DNA of 64,000 nucleotides from Fen-1273 sp035516035 (GCA_035516035.1 DATJAS010000032.1:1-64000), one strand, 5' to 3'; counted from the stretch's first letter, positions 43,253-53,051 are shown. Numbers and translations are program-made. Notes: generated by a model not told the origin, from the sequence alone.

Positions 43253-44728
43253 TCAGGATTTGTTTCCATAGGGAAACAACAGCGACGAGAGGTTCCCGAC
43301 GACCAGCGTCGCCACGCAGCCGATCAGCGTGTGCCACGTGTAATCGATTGTCGTACAGAAGATAACGGCCGTCATCGCAGCAAGGCCCGCAATCAGCCCC
43401 GCCGTCGCGTCACGCGACCTTGTTCCACGGAAGAAGAGGCCCAGGAAGAACGTGCCGAGGAGGCCGCCGTACGTAAACGACGCTATCCTGAGACCAAGCT
43501 CCACCACCGGATTGGCGGTGTCTGTAAAGAGCATGGCGCCCCCGACGAGGACCGCCCCCCAGACGAGCGTGAGCAGGCGGGAGGTACGCACCTCTCCCCC
43601 GGGATCGGCCGCCTGACTCCTCCGCGCCAGGCGGTAGAGGTCGAGATACGTGGAGGATGCAAGGGAGCTGATCGAAGAGGAGAGCGTGCCCATCGCGGAC
43701 GCGAGTATCGCCGCCACCAGGAGACCGGCGAGCCCCGCGGGGAGCCTGTGCACGATGAATGACGGGAATACCTCGTCGGATGAGCCGAGTCCGAGCGCCC
43801 CGTACGTCACGCCGCCGTAGTACGCAAAGAGCGCGAGACCGAGGAGGAGGAAGAACGCGAATTGCACGACGATGAAGGCCGCATCCAGCAACAGGGCATT
43901 CCGGCTCTCGCGCGCGGAGCGGCACCCCAGGAGACGCTGGACGAGGAGCTGGTCGGTGCCGTGAGAGGCCATCGTGAGAAATGTCCCCCCGAGGAGGCTC
44001 CCCGCGAGCGTGTACGGAGAGGCGAGGAACCCGGCAAGCGAACCGCCCCACGAAGGGTTCAGGATTTCGAATTTGTCCGTGCCGCCCCGCGTCGCGAATG
44101 CGGTCACATCAGCCCATCCCCCGGGGAGCACATGGAGGATGAGCGCCATGGAGGCGGCGGCGCCGCAGAGGTAGACACAGAGCTGCACGACGTCCATTGC
44201 CACGACCGCCTTCAGTCCCCCTGCGTAGGTATAGATGATCGTGCACGCGCCGATCAGCGCAATGCTCTGCGCGTAGCCGAGCCCCGTCACGAGGTGGACG
44301 GGGATCGCGGTCGCGAAAAGGCGGACACCGGAAGCGAGCACGCGCGTCACGATGAACGTCACCGACGCCAGGCGGCGCACGGAAAGGCCGAAGCGCCTGC
44401 CGAGGAAATCGTACGCGGTCTCAAGATCTCCCCTGTAGTACGCGGGGATGAAGAGCCACGCCACCAGGACCCTCCCAATGAAATAGCCGAAGACGAGCTG
44501 GAGGAAATGCATATCCGAGCGGAAGGCGAGGCCGGGCACGCTGATGAACGTCAGCGTGCTCGTCTCGCTTGCGACGATGGAGAACCCGACGGCCCACCAG
44601 GAGAGGCTCTTCCCTCCCAGGAAGTAGTCCCGTGCGTTCTTCTGCCTCCCCGCGATCAGCGATCCCGCGAGCGTGACGCCGAGGACGTAGACGATGATGA
44701 TTGCATAGTCGATGTGGGAGAAACCCAT
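43253..44728 (-). CDS. Sodium/solute symporter (SSS family)
   Basis: 491 residues and about 13 membrane spans. Family motifs include DYAIIIVYVLGVTLAGSL at the start, DYFLGGKSLSWWAVGFSIVASETSTLTFISVPG (the SSS core), YTYAGGLKAVVAMDVVQLCVYL and HGTDQLLVQRLLGCRSARESR. Members take up sugars, sialic acid, MurNAc or proline with sodium. With salvage genes in the area, an amino sugar such as MurNAc or GlcNAc is a reasonable guess, but the sequence does not settle it. It is separated from the TonB operon by the promoter at 43189-43219, and lies 15 bp after the arylamine acetyltransferase gene. Confidence 0.88.
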   Translation of the reverse strand: MGFSHIDYAIIIVYVLGVTLAGSLIAGRQKNARDYFLGGKSLSWWAVGFSIVASETSTLTFISVPGLAFRSDMHFLQLVFGYFIGRVLVAWLFIPAYYRGDLETAYDFLGRRFGLSVRRLASVTFIVTRVLASGVRLFATAIPVHLVTGLGYAQSIALIGACTIIYTYAGGLKAVVAMDVVQLCVYLCGAAASMALILHVLPGGWADVTAFATRGGTDKFEILNPSWGGSLAGFLASPYTLAGSLLGGTFLTMASHGTDQLLVQRLLGCRSARESRNALLLDAAFIVVQFAFFLLLGLALFAYYGGVTYGALGLGSSDEVFPSFIVHRLPAGLAGLLVAAILASAMGTLSSSISSLASSTYLDLYRLARRSQAADPGGEVRTSRLLTLVWGAVLVGGAMLFTDTANPVVELGLRIASFTYGGLLGTFFLGLFFRGTRSRDATAGLIAGLAAMTAVIFCTTIDYTWHTLIGCVATLVVGNLSSLLFPYGNKS

Positions 44729-44743
44729 AACGCGCTTCCCGCC

Positions 44744-45556
44744 TCAGGCCCAGGGGTCGTCGAGGCGCTTCATATCGGGGAGCGCGGCGTCAGAGATGCG
44801 GGACGGCATGCCGAAGCGTTCCTCAAGCGCGGCGATCACGTCGCTCCGGCCGGAGAGCTCGCGCCGCGTGGAGACGGTTCCCCGCGATTCGATGAGCGTG
44901 CGGTTGTGCAGGACCAGGGAGCGGTCGTCCTCAAACCTCGTGACGACCACGGCGTTCATGAATGTGGCCTCCGGCCGGAATGAGTCGCCAATGACACCGG
45001 TGAACTCGGCGATATCCCGCGCCTCAGGCTTCGCCGTATAGCCGTGTTTCAGGGCTCCGTCCCTGAAGAGGTCGAGTCGCGAACGGCCGCGGGCGTCGCG
45101 GGGGTGGAGGACATAGCGCTCATACCCGAGCGATACGTCCACGGGGCCCGCCGAGAACAACGGCAGGGGCTCGAGAAACGGAGCCGCGTAGCCGCCGTCC
45201 ACGAGAAACTCACCTTCCGGAAGCTTCACCATCGTCACGACATGGACGTCCGGTCGGCTCATGTCTGCGCCGCACAGCCGCGCGTCGAAACCGAGCGCGG
45301 CAAGGAGGAGGTTGAGGTAATGGTTGTTTGAATAACAGGTGCCGCCGAACCCGTATTGACCGATCCCCTCCAGGAAGCGGTCGACCCCGGGAAGGCCCGC
45401 GTAGCCGGGCGTGCGGGCGTACCAGAGCTTGGAGATATTCTCGAACGGGACCCGCTTGAGATGGGCGCGGACGATCTTCCGCAGGAGATCCAGCGTGGGC
45501 TTCCCTGCAGGGACATTGAGGAGCCGGAGATACCTGTCGATTGCCGCAGCGTCCAA
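44744..45556 (-). CDS. nat: Arylamine N-acetyltransferase (NAT)
   Basis: 270 residues, normal NAT length. The Cys-His-Asp triad is visible: YGFGGTCYSNNHYLN (Cys), RPDVHVVTMVKL (His) and GEFLVDGGYAAPFLEP (Asp). The N-terminal helical bundle carries HLKRVPFENISKL. The enzyme transfers acetyl from acetyl-CoA to aromatic amines or hydrazines; the natural role in bacteria is often unclear. It is cytoplasmic and has no obvious link to the neighbouring symporter other than a 15-bp gap. Confidence 0.9.
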   Translation of the reverse strand: MDAAAIDRYLRLLNVPAGKPTLDLLRKIVRAHLKRVPFENISKLWYARTPGYAGLPGVDRFLEGIGQYGFGGTCYSNNHYLNLLLAALGFDARLCGADMSRPDVHVVTMVKLPEGEFLVDGGYAAPFLEPLPLFSAGPVDVSLGYERYVLHPRDARGRSRLDLFRDGALKHGYTAKPEARDIAEFTGVIGDSFRPEATFMNAVVVTRFEDDRSLVLHNRTLIESRGTVSTRRELSGRSDVIAALEERFGMPSRISDAALPDMKRLDDPWA

Positions 45557-45610
45557 CGGGTGTGCCGTGTCCGGGTGTGGGAGGATGCCGTGTGCAGGAC
45601 TCAGCCCTGC

Positions 45611-46072
45611 TCAGTTCTGCTTCGACGTGATGAACTCCGCCGCGTCGCGAAGCGCGCGGATTTCGACCTCGCGGCGGCATTCGTTCCACTCGATGAGGCC
45701 GAGGTACATCAGAAGGGGAATCACCACCACTCCCGCAATCGCGTCGACCGCAATCGTCGTGGTGTAGAACTTCGCTTCCATCGCCGTGGGTCCGCCGAGT
45801 ATGACAAGCAGGACAAACCCCCGGAGGAGAACGTAATTGGTCAGGACGAACCGCCACTTCCCCCGCTCGACGATCTCATCCCACTGTTCGATGTGGCTCC
45901 TGTGGGCCCGGGCCTCGACCCTCCGCCAGAAGAACCCGACGATAAGAATGCCTGCGGCTCCCAGCACCCGCCTGATCCACACCCCCGTCTCGGGATCGAT
46001 GGCCGACCCGAGAAGGAACCCGCACAGGATTCCGAACAGGAGATACAGGAGTTCAAACCGTTCTGATCTCAT
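45611..46072 (-). CDS. Hypothetical membrane protein, four spans
   Basis: 153 residues. Two hydrophobic spans near the start (LLYLLFGILCGFLLGS, VLGAAGILIVGFFW), a charged loop (RRVEARAHRSHIEQWDEIVERGK), two more spans (YVLLRGFVLLVILGG, VDAIAGVVVIPLLMYLGLI) and a charged C-terminus. I recognise no family. It lies 21 bp after the lyase gene on the same strand. Confidence 0.6.
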   Translation of the reverse strand: MRSERFELLYLLFGILCGFLLGSAIDPETGVWIRRVLGAAGILIVGFFWRRVEARAHRSHIEQWDEIVERGKWRFVLTNYVLLRGFVLLVILGGPTAMEAKFYTTTIAVDAIAGVVVIPLLMYLGLIEWNECRREVEIRALRDAAEFITSKQN

Positions 46073-46093
46073 CGCCCGCCCGTCGTTGCCCCG

Positions 46094-49000
46094 TCAATTC
46101 CCGAAAATGAGCGCCCCGATCGTTCCCAGGTCCCACCAGGACTGGTTCTGCTCGTACCCCGCCCAGATGTGCTGGTTCTTCCTGAAGCTCGTGCCGTCGT
46201 TGTCGTTGAGCGCGACGTCGAACCCGACCTTGAACCCCGGTCTCGCGACGATCCCCGGCATGCCTGCAAGGGGGAACCGCGCGATCATCGTGTACCCTTT
46301 TTCCGTCCGGTGAAAATACGTCTCGCCTCCCGGCACCAGGTTCGGCTTCGGGAGATCCGGCGCGCCCGCTCCCTGCCAGGCGATCGCCGAGAAGTCCGTG
46401 TGACGGTACTCCGCAAGGCACAGGTGCCTGTAGGTCCCGGGGGTCGGAGGATCGAACCCCTGGAGCGAGTTCGTGCGGGCATCGACGACGACCTCCATGC
46501 AGTCCGTATCCCAGGGGTACTCCATGCGCGGGAAGTCCCAGTGCGACACTACGCTGTCGTCCGTCACGTCCGCGCCGACGTAGAGGTACGCGCTGTCGTA
46601 CATGGCATAGACATCCGCAGAAAGGTCCCTTCTTCCGTGCCAGGGCTGGTTGCCGAAGAGGAGCCGGCCGATCTGCGAAGCGCTGTCGATCGTCATCGGG
46701 TCCGAACGGTTCCAACCGCGCCAGGAGCCGTCAAGCGACGGCGGAGTCTTTGCAGGGCGTGCTATACCGGCGTAGAAATCATGCACGATTTCCGCAGAGT
46801 ACCTCCCGCATTCAAGCCGGAGGCGTATCGGGTAACGCTGGTTGGCAGTCGTGTAGCCTCCAAGCCTGATCGGGACATCAATGCGCTTCGTCTCGCTTCC
46901 GGTCAGCGTGACCGTCATGCGGGGGAAAGAGCCGCCCGCACCGATCGGGCGCTTCCCATGACGCCGTGATTCGACGCCGACCGGCTTCCATGCAGGATCG
47001 GGAGCGAGCGCTGCGGAGAGAGTCTGCGGGACCGCAGTGTTGTTGGTGAATTCGAGGGCAAGCGTTTCATTTGTCCCGTTTGGCAGGAACATCCTCGCAG
47101 AGACGGGAGGCGCCACACTCACGGTGGGCCGGAGCGTATCAACGCCGAACGTCGCCAGTATGGATTCACTGACGGGGGCCGCGTCGGGCGGGACAATGAC
47201 GGCGAGAGAGACACCGGTCGACGTTCCCGGAGGGATCTCGAGCACCGGGCCCGCGAATGGCTTGAACCACGAAGGATCTTCGGCATATGCCGCGTGCTCG
47301 AGCCTCTCGACGGGACGCTTGTTCGTCGCCACCAGGTTGACGATCCCTCCCCACCAGTTCAGCCGGCTCTCCGTCGCTTCCTTCCAGCCAGGCGAGGGCT
47401 GAACACGGAGAGATCCGCGGAGCGCGTTCGCATGCGCCGTCACGCTGAACACAAGCGTGTCAGTCGTTCCCTGGTAGAGCGTTAACGGCCGTGTAGCGTT
47501 CCCCTGCCGGCCCGGAGCCGAGACACGGAGTTCGTGCACTCCGGCCTCCGGCAAGACGACGCCGGTGGACGAGCTCAGCGTTCGTTGATCCTCTCTCTCT
47601 CGCCGGATCGAGAATACCGAGTTCGCCACATCTGCAGTGATGACGTCACGCCCGCCATTCCGTTCGACGATGTATGTGTCCGGCGCGTCCCCCTTCAGGA
47701 ACGCCGTCACCGGTGCTCCGGCCCCCGCAGCGTGTATCAGCGTCGCAAACCGGGTCGCCCTGGCCACCCTGCGCGTGATCAGGACCGGGAACGGCGCCTT
47801 GTCGGGGGCCGACTGCTTGTAGAATCCGCCGATGGGAGGGGTGAGCGCGCTGATCACAGTCGTTCCCGGCTCTCCAATGACGCGGAACGTGAGGCGGTCG
47901 TTCCCGTCGATGAAATCGCCGTGGAACGCGCTGTCTATCGTACCCAGGCGAATCGACGTGAGCTGATCGTACCCGGGAATCCCCGGCCTGTTCCCGAATA
48001 AATCGACCGGCTGTGGCTCCAGCACGAGGTCGTCGACAGAAAGCCGGCCGAAGCCGTGAAGCGGAAGGTCGTACGTATGGACGTCCGGCGACGCGGCGTC
48101 GAAGAGATCGATGAAGTAGGATCCTTCGCGATCGCTCACCTGGATCAGCGTCCTCGTGAGGCGGACGCCGTGGTACTCCGTGGTAGATCCGCCCGATGCC
48201 ACCTGGAATCCCTTCGTGGTGTCGAAGAACCGGCAGTAACCGTTCGTCCACGCCTGGTCGGTCTCATCGACGACGAGCGTGTTGTGCGCGATCGACCGGT
48301 GGTACCAGAGCTGGAGACTCGGGAACATGTATGATTCGTTCAGGGGATCGACGATCCAGTTCCTCCCCGCCGCATAATACCCCATCTGGAGGCGGTCCGG
48401 GTGCCCGTGTTCCCCCCCCATGATCCCGTAGTCAAGATAGAGGTACGTGCGAAAGAGGCTGTCCCTCAGGATCGCGAACCCGTTCCCCGCCAGGTTGACG
48501 CTCCGCTCTGTGTAGACCTCCGGGAGACGCGAATCCAGCGGGAGTTCGGGAACGATATCGAACATCGAAACCGGTTCGGGCGCCCTGCCGAGAGCGGACG
48601 TCTCGCCGACGATCTGCGATCCCCGTTTCACGCCGCTCCTCGCCAGCAGGGCGAGGTATCTCGGGTCGCGGTAGACCGCGTAGCCGACCTCGTAGAACGC
48701 CGCGTATTCCAGCAGGTTCCCGCCGCCGCTGTCTTTGCTCCTGGGGAATTCATAGTTGGGCTGGACGACGAGCAGCGGGGCGTCGAACATGCTCTTCATC
48801 GTCCTGCCTCCCAGGCTCATATGATAGAGGTCGATCCCGTTGTGGCGGGCCATCTCGGCGAGGTGGATCATCCCGCGGAGCGTCACGAAATGATACCCCG
48901 ACCATTCGGCCCAGAACCCGCTCTCCGGGAGCGCCGAACCGAGCTGCCAGCGGAATCCATACCTCCCGTTGATCGCGAAGTTGACGAGCGACGAGTCGCC

Positions 49001-49813
49001 GAACATGAACCCGACCGCGGCCGAGACGTTATTGTACCAGAGCTGCCGGTTGGAGGCGGTCTCGGGGAATTTCTGCGTGATCGACGCAAGAGGGAGAAAG
49101 AGCTTTTCCTTTATCGCGCTCCGTTCCTCCGGGGTGAAGCCGCGATAATTATAGAGCAGGTCATAGCCGTACGCCATGTCGACGCCCCAGAACGATTCGG
49201 AGAGCGTCCCGAAGAACACGTGGGCGGGACCGAGTATCGTGTTGTCGGTCGTGTACCTGAGATAGAGACCGGCGAATCCCACGAGGATCTGCCGCCCCGC
49301 CACGGCGTATCGCTCCTCCCCCGTCACCTGGTAGAGGAGACCCATCCAGACCAGGTCCGAGCCGAGAAGCCTGTTGTACCAGCCCGCCCACGCCATGTCG
49401 TACTTCCCCCCCGAGTAGACCTCCGTCGTATCCACGGGGCAACGATGAGCGAACGGACTGAGCGCGTCGTAGATCAGCTCCACGCCGTGCTTCGGGCACG
49501 TGTACATCTGATACACGTATGTCTGCTTGAGGGGGGACACGTAAATCGGCCCGTGCGCGATCAGCCTGTCGATCTCTTCCCTGTGCGCATCGAAAATGTT
49601 TCGGTACCACGGGTAACGTTTGATCCATTCTTTCGCGGTGTCGATGCCCGCCTGGTCGGTCATGAGACGCGGATGCGTGAGCTCTCCGGCGGTGAGCGGC
49701 ACTGCTCTCGCGAGTGTGAACGTGGCGCAAAGCAGCGCGAGCGGGGCGCAGCGGCGGACCGCACGTGCGGTGATATGCATCAGTGAAACACGCGGGGTTG
49801 ATTCTGTCGGCAT
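46094..49813 (-). CDS. Very large secreted heparinase II/III-like polysaccharide lyase with C-terminal CBM9-like domain
   Basis: 1239 residues; GGAAAGGAAA precedes the ATG at 49813, and Met12 is an alternative. After a signal peptide comes an (alpha/alpha) toroid (ASNRQLWYNNVSAAVGFMF, ESGFWAEWSGYHFVTLRGM), then a beta-sandwich with the heparinase II/III motif MGGEHGHPDRLQMGYYA and WYHRSIAHNTLVVDET. Two Ig-like domains follow (about 800-1020). The last 200 residues look like a CBM9-type domain (DLSADVYAMYDSAYLYVGAD, MEVVVDARTNS). Lyases of this group cut uronic-acid polysaccharides such as heparin-like chains, alginate or ulvan; which one is unknown. No T9SS domain is present. Confidence 0.82.
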   Translation of the reverse strand: MPTESTPRVSLMHITARAVRRCAPLALLCATFTLARAVPLTAGELTHPRLMTDQAGIDTAKEWIKRYPWYRNIFDAHREEIDRLIAHGPIYVSPLKQTYVYQMYTCPKHGVELIYDALSPFAHRCPVDTTEVYSGGKYDMAWAGWYNRLLGSDLVWMGLLYQVTGEERYAVAGRQILVGFAGLYLRYTTDNTILGPAHVFFGTLSESFWGVDMAYGYDLLYNYRGFTPEERSAIKEKLFLPLASITQKFPETASNRQLWYNNVSAAVGFMFGDSSLVNFAINGRYGFRWQLGSALPESGFWAEWSGYHFVTLRGMIHLAEMARHNGIDLYHMSLGGRTMKSMFDAPLLVVQPNYEFPRSKDSGGGNLLEYAAFYEVGYAVYRDPRYLALLARSGVKRGSQIVGETSALGRAPEPVSMFDIVPELPLDSRLPEVYTERSVNLAGNGFAILRDSLFRTYLYLDYGIMGGEHGHPDRLQMGYYAAGRNWIVDPLNESYMFPSLQLWYHRSIAHNTLVVDETDQAWTNGYCRFFDTTKGFQVASGGSTTEYHGVRLTRTLIQVSDREGSYFIDLFDAASPDVHTYDLPLHGFGRLSVDDLVLEPQPVDLFGNRPGIPGYDQLTSIRLGTIDSAFHGDFIDGNDRLTFRVIGEPGTTVISALTPPIGGFYKQSAPDKAPFPVLITRRVARATRFATLIHAAGAGAPVTAFLKGDAPDTYIVERNGGRDVITADVANSVFSIRREREDQRTLSSSTGVVLPEAGVHELRVSAPGRQGNATRPLTLYQGTTDTLVFSVTAHANALRGSLRVQPSPGWKEATESRLNWWGGIVNLVATNKRPVERLEHAAYAEDPSWFKPFAGPVLEIPPGTSTGVSLAVIVPPDAAPVSESILATFGVDTLRPTVSVAPPVSARMFLPNGTNETLALEFTNNTAVPQTLSAALAPDPAWKPVGVESRRHGKRPIGAGGSFPRMTVTLTGSETKRIDVPIRLGGYTTANQRYPIRLRLECGRYSAEIVHDFYAGIARPAKTPPSLDGSWRGWNRSDPMTIDSASQIGRLLFGNQPWHGRRDLSADVYAMYDSAYLYVGADVTDDSVVSHWDFPRMEYPWDTDCMEVVVDARTNSLQGFDPPTPGTYRHLCLAEYRHTDFSAIAWQGAGAPDLPKPNLVPGGETYFHRTEKGYTMIARFPLAGMPGIVARPGFKVGFDVALNDNDGTSFRKNQHIWAGYEQNQSWWDLGTIGALIFGN

Positions 49814-49927
49814 TGTTCGTTTCCTTTCCGGCAGTGAATATACTCAAATCCACGTCATCCTGTCCACCTCCTTCCGCACTCTCCTGCGTGCGCATTCACG
49901 GCATTTCATAACTGGAACACACGTGTC

Positions 49928-51550
49928 ATGAACGACCGCATCTACATCGACAGCTACGCCTACGTGGGCAAGCGAGGCCCCAAGGACGTTGAATCGCAGT
50001 ACGAGACGGAAGTACTGCTGGAAGAAATGGAGTGGGCCGGTATCCACGGCGCGCTGGTCACACACTCGACCGCAAAAGAATACGACCCGATGTACGGGAA
50101 CCGCATGCTCACGCGGGAGCTGAAGAAAAGCCCCCGTCTCTACGGCGTGTGGGCGGTGATGCCCCACCAGACGGGAGAGTGTCCGCCCCCGAAAGACCTG
50201 GTCGCCGCAATGCGCGACAACGGCATCAGGGCGGCCAGGATGTGTCCCCGTTCCCACCGGTTCCCCTTCCAGGTCGATTTCTGCGGAGACCTGCTCGCAA
50301 CGCTCGAGGAAGAAGGCATCCTCCTGATGGTCGAAGGGGGACACCTGTACGGCAACGACGTCCTGGAGCCCACGAACCAGGTGCTCGTCAACGAGCTGGA
50401 CGCCGTGCTGACCCGGTTCCCCGCCCTCAACGTCCTCCTGCAGGGAGGCCGCTGGGACGCCACGCGGTTCATCCACTGGCTCATGGCCAAGCACAGCAAC
50501 CTCCACATCGAGCTTTCCGCGCACCAGGGGAACAGGGCCATGGAGGTGTTCCGCGACTGGTTCGGCGCGGAGCGCATCCTCTTCGGGACGGGGGCGCTGG
50601 AGAAATCCCCCGGCGCCGCGAAGTCGTTCGTCGACTACTGCACGCTCTCCGGCGAGGACAAGGCGCTCATCGCCGCGGGCAACATCGCCCGGCTCGCGCG
50701 GATCGACGCGATGCCGGCGCCGTACCGCGCCTCGCGCTCGCGCGACCCGATACTGGCGCTGGCGAAGGAAGGGAAACCCCTGAAGGGGTATACCGTCATC
50801 GATGCGCACGCGCACCTGATGCACCGGGACGCGGGGGGAACGGGGTTCATCCACATCCCGTACGGGGACGACAAGGGGCTCGTCGAGCGGGCCAAAGTCA
50901 TGGGGATACAGGCCGCATGCATCAGCGGGTTCCTCGCCGTGTGGACCGACTACGAGGAAGGGAACATCATCATCCATGACGCGATGAAGGCGTATCCCCG
51001 GTTCTTCCACGGGTATGCCGCGCTCCAGCCGCAGTACGTGAAGGACTGGCCGCGGGCGCTCAGGAAAGTCCACGTCACGTACGGCATGGACGGGATCAAG
51101 GCATATAACCCCAGGACGTACCTCCCCTACAACGACAAGCTGTGGGACCCCTGGTGGGCGTACGGGAACAGGATGAACGCCTACGCGCTCATCCATCCCT
51201 CTCCCAACATCGTCCCGGAGATGATGGACATCGCGAAGCGCTACCCGAACATCGCGTTCATCATGGCGCACTCCGGGGCGTCGTTCAAGGACGCCCGCCT
51301 GGCGATTGAAATCGCGCAGGCCAACCCCAACGTCTACCTTGAAATCACACTCACCGCGGTCACCTACCGGGTGATCGAGTTCATGGTGAAGCACGTCGGC
51401 GCCGACAGGGTCCTCTTCGGCACCGATCAGCCGATGCGCGACCCGATTCCCCAGTTCGGCTGGGTGGTGTATTCGCACTGCACGCCCGCGGAGAAGGCGA
51501 AGATCCTCGGGCTCAACATGAAGAAGATCATCCGCCGCGTCAGGCGGTAA
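49928..51550 (+). CDS. Tandem-duplicated amidohydrolase (COG2159 fold), N-half without metal ligands
   Basis: 540 residues, cytoplasmic. Two TIM-barrel amidohydrolase_2 domains lie in series. The second half (about 285-540) has all metal ligands: VIDAHAHLM (HxH), ALIHPSPN, FIMAHSGAS and LFGTDQPM (Asp). The first half (about 5-265) aligns to it position by position but reads IDSYAYVG, LLMVEGGHL, VLLQGGRW and LFGTGALE, so every ligand is lost. The second half should be a zinc hydrolase or decarboxylase acting on an unknown small molecule, while the first is probably structural or regulatory. The gene is divergent from the lyase gene and 15 bp before an MFS transporter gene. Confidence 0.85.
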   Translation: MNDRIYIDSYAYVGKRGPKDVESQYETEVLLEEMEWAGIHGALVTHSTAKEYDPMYGNRMLTRELKKSPRLYGVWAVMPHQTGECPPPKDLVAAMRDNGIRAARMCPRSHRFPFQVDFCGDLLATLEEEGILLMVEGGHLYGNDVLEPTNQVLVNELDAVLTRFPALNVLLQGGRWDATRFIHWLMAKHSNLHIELSAHQGNRAMEVFRDWFGAERILFGTGALEKSPGAAKSFVDYCTLSGEDKALIAAGNIARLARIDAMPAPYRASRSRDPILALAKEGKPLKGYTVIDAHAHLMHRDAGGTGFIHIPYGDDKGLVERAKVMGIQAACISGFLAVWTDYEEGNIIIHDAMKAYPRFFHGYAALQPQYVKDWPRALRKVHVTYGMDGIKAYNPRTYLPYNDKLWDPWWAYGNRMNAYALIHPSPNIVPEMMDIAKRYPNIAFIMAHSGASFKDARLAIEIAQANPNVYLEITLTAVTYRVIEFMVKHVGADRVLFGTDQPMRDPIPQFGWVVYSHCTPAEKAKILGLNMKKIIRRVRR

Positions 51551-51565
51551 CACCCGGAGAACTCA

Positions 51566-52975
51566 ATGCAGGATCCACAGGCCGCCGGCGGGGACGAGCA
51601 GGTCTCGGTCGCCCGGCAGACGTTCAGCGAAATCACGCAACCGTTCATCGACCTCTTTCACGCCAACCGCGCGCTCTGGGGGATCAACCTCTCGTACCTG
51701 CTGGAGGGGGTCACGTACTTCGGCGTGGTGGGCCTCCTCGCCATCTTCTTCAACGACTACATCGGGCTCGACGACATCCGCGCCGGACAGATGGTCGGGT
51801 TCCTCACGGCCGGGATCACGCTCGGGATGCTCTTCATGGGGGCGACCGTCGACCTGATCGGCCCACGCCGCGCGCTCCTGGCGTCGCTCTTCCTCATGCT
51901 CATCGGCAGGATACTGCTGACGATGAGCCCCGACCTCGGCACGAAGGGGCTCTGGTCGAGCTCACACTGGCTCGCGATGGGCGGGCTGCTCGGCGTCATA
52001 CTCGGGTACGGGATCTACCAGCCCGCGTGCTACGCGGCGGTGCGGCAATTCACGAGCGCGAAGAACGCCGCCATGGGATACGCCATGCTCTACGCGATCA
52101 TGAACCTGGGCGGTTTCCTCCCCGGGCTCATCTCGCCGCCGGTGCGTCACGCCTACGGCATCACCGGCGTCTTCTGGGTGTACGTGGCGCTCACGGTGGC
52201 GGGGATCGCGGTGATCGCGGTATTCCTGACGCGGAAGGCCATCGCATCCGCAACGGCGGAAGCCGCGGCGGAGCGGAAGGAAGCGCCGGCAGCCGTGGAA
52301 AAGAGGAGCGCGAAGGAACAGCTCATCCATTACCTGAAAAACTTCCCTCTCCGCGACGGGCGGTTCATGTTTTTCATCTTCATCCTCGTCCCGGTGCAGA
52401 CGCTGTTCGCGCACAACTGGCTGACGCTCCCGCAGTACTGCTACCGCGCGTTCAGCGGGCTCGTGAGCGACAACTTCGAGTTCTTCGTTAATTTCAACCC
52501 GATCCTCATCTTCATCCTCACGCCCGTCGTCACGGCGCTCACGACGAAAAAAGACACGTACACCATGATGATCGTGGGGACGTTCATCATGGGCGCGCCG
52601 ACGTTCATCCTGGCGCTCGGCCCGAGCGTCGGCGGCCTCTTCGCGTTCCTGGTCCTGATGACGATCGGCGAGGCCACATGGTCCGCGCGGTTCCTCCAGT
52701 GGGTGGCGGAGATCGCTCCGAAGGACATGACGGGCATCTACATGGGGATCGGCCAGTTCCCCTGGTTCCTGACGAAGGTCGTCACGAGCCTCTACAGCGG
52801 CTGGTTCCTGATGCACTACTGCCCCGCCGGCGTTCCTCCCGGGGAGCTTCACACGGGGACGATGTGGTTCATCTACGGGATCATCGCCATGATGACGCCG
52901 GCAGGCCTCCTCATTGCATCTTCGTGGATGCGAAAAGGTTTCCGGCTGCGAGCGGAGGAGCCGCAAGTCCAATAA
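51566..52975 (+). CDS. MFS transporter
   Basis: 469 residues and about twelve membrane spans. The first span group is ALWGINLSYLLEGVTYFGVVGLLAIFF, followed by MGATVDLIGPRRALLASLFLMLIGR, a typical MFS loop 2-3 motif. A charged central loop (about 215-250) precedes PVQTLFAHNWLTLPQYCYR. The start resembles POT/peptide-type carriers (YFG near the first helix) but without their full signature. It is probably the carrier for the substrate or product of the adjacent amidohydrolase. Right after its stop an 8-bp inverted repeat, CAATACGA/TCGTATTG, at 52979-53004 might help end the transcript. Confidence 0.82.
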   Translation: MQDPQAAGGDEQVSVARQTFSEITQPFIDLFHANRALWGINLSYLLEGVTYFGVVGLLAIFFNDYIGLDDIRAGQMVGFLTAGITLGMLFMGATVDLIGPRRALLASLFLMLIGRILLTMSPDLGTKGLWSSSHWLAMGGLLGVILGYGIYQPACYAAVRQFTSAKNAAMGYAMLYAIMNLGGFLPGLISPPVRHAYGITGVFWVYVALTVAGIAVIAVFLTRKAIASATAEAAAERKEAPAAVEKRSAKEQLIHYLKNFPLRDGRFMFFIFILVPVQTLFAHNWLTLPQYCYRAFSGLVSDNFEFFVNFNPILIFILTPVVTALTTKKDTYTMMIVGTFIMGAPTFILALGPSVGGLFAFLVLMTIGEATWSARFLQWVAEIAPKDMTGIYMGIGQFPWFLTKVVTSLYSGWFLMHYCPAGVPPGELHTGTMWFIYGIIAMMTPAGLLIASSWMRKGFRLRAEEPQVQ

Positions 52976-53020
52976 AATCAATACGATCTGGAGTTTTCGT
53001 ATTGGAACGCCAAAAAACCC

Positions 53021-53051
53021 TTGCGTTTTGTCTACGCCCTTTGTAGGTTTG
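53021..53051 (+). promoter_or_regulatory. Bacteroidota-type promoter of the cold-shock gene
   Basis: TTG at 53021-53023, exactly 20 bases, then TAGGTTTG at 53044-53051: a perfect TAnnTTTG box. Transcription should begin near 53058, leaving a leader of about 205 nt before the cold-shock ATG at 53264. Long leaders of this type are known thermosensors in cspA of other bacteria; whether this one folds similarly is untested. No gene is seen in 52976-53263. Confidence 0.7.

Noticed and set aside
43253..44728. Sodium symporter as part of the TonB/PorV operon
   Set aside because: The promoter at 43189-43219 lies between them, so the operon appears to begin after the symporter gene; readthrough cannot be excluded.
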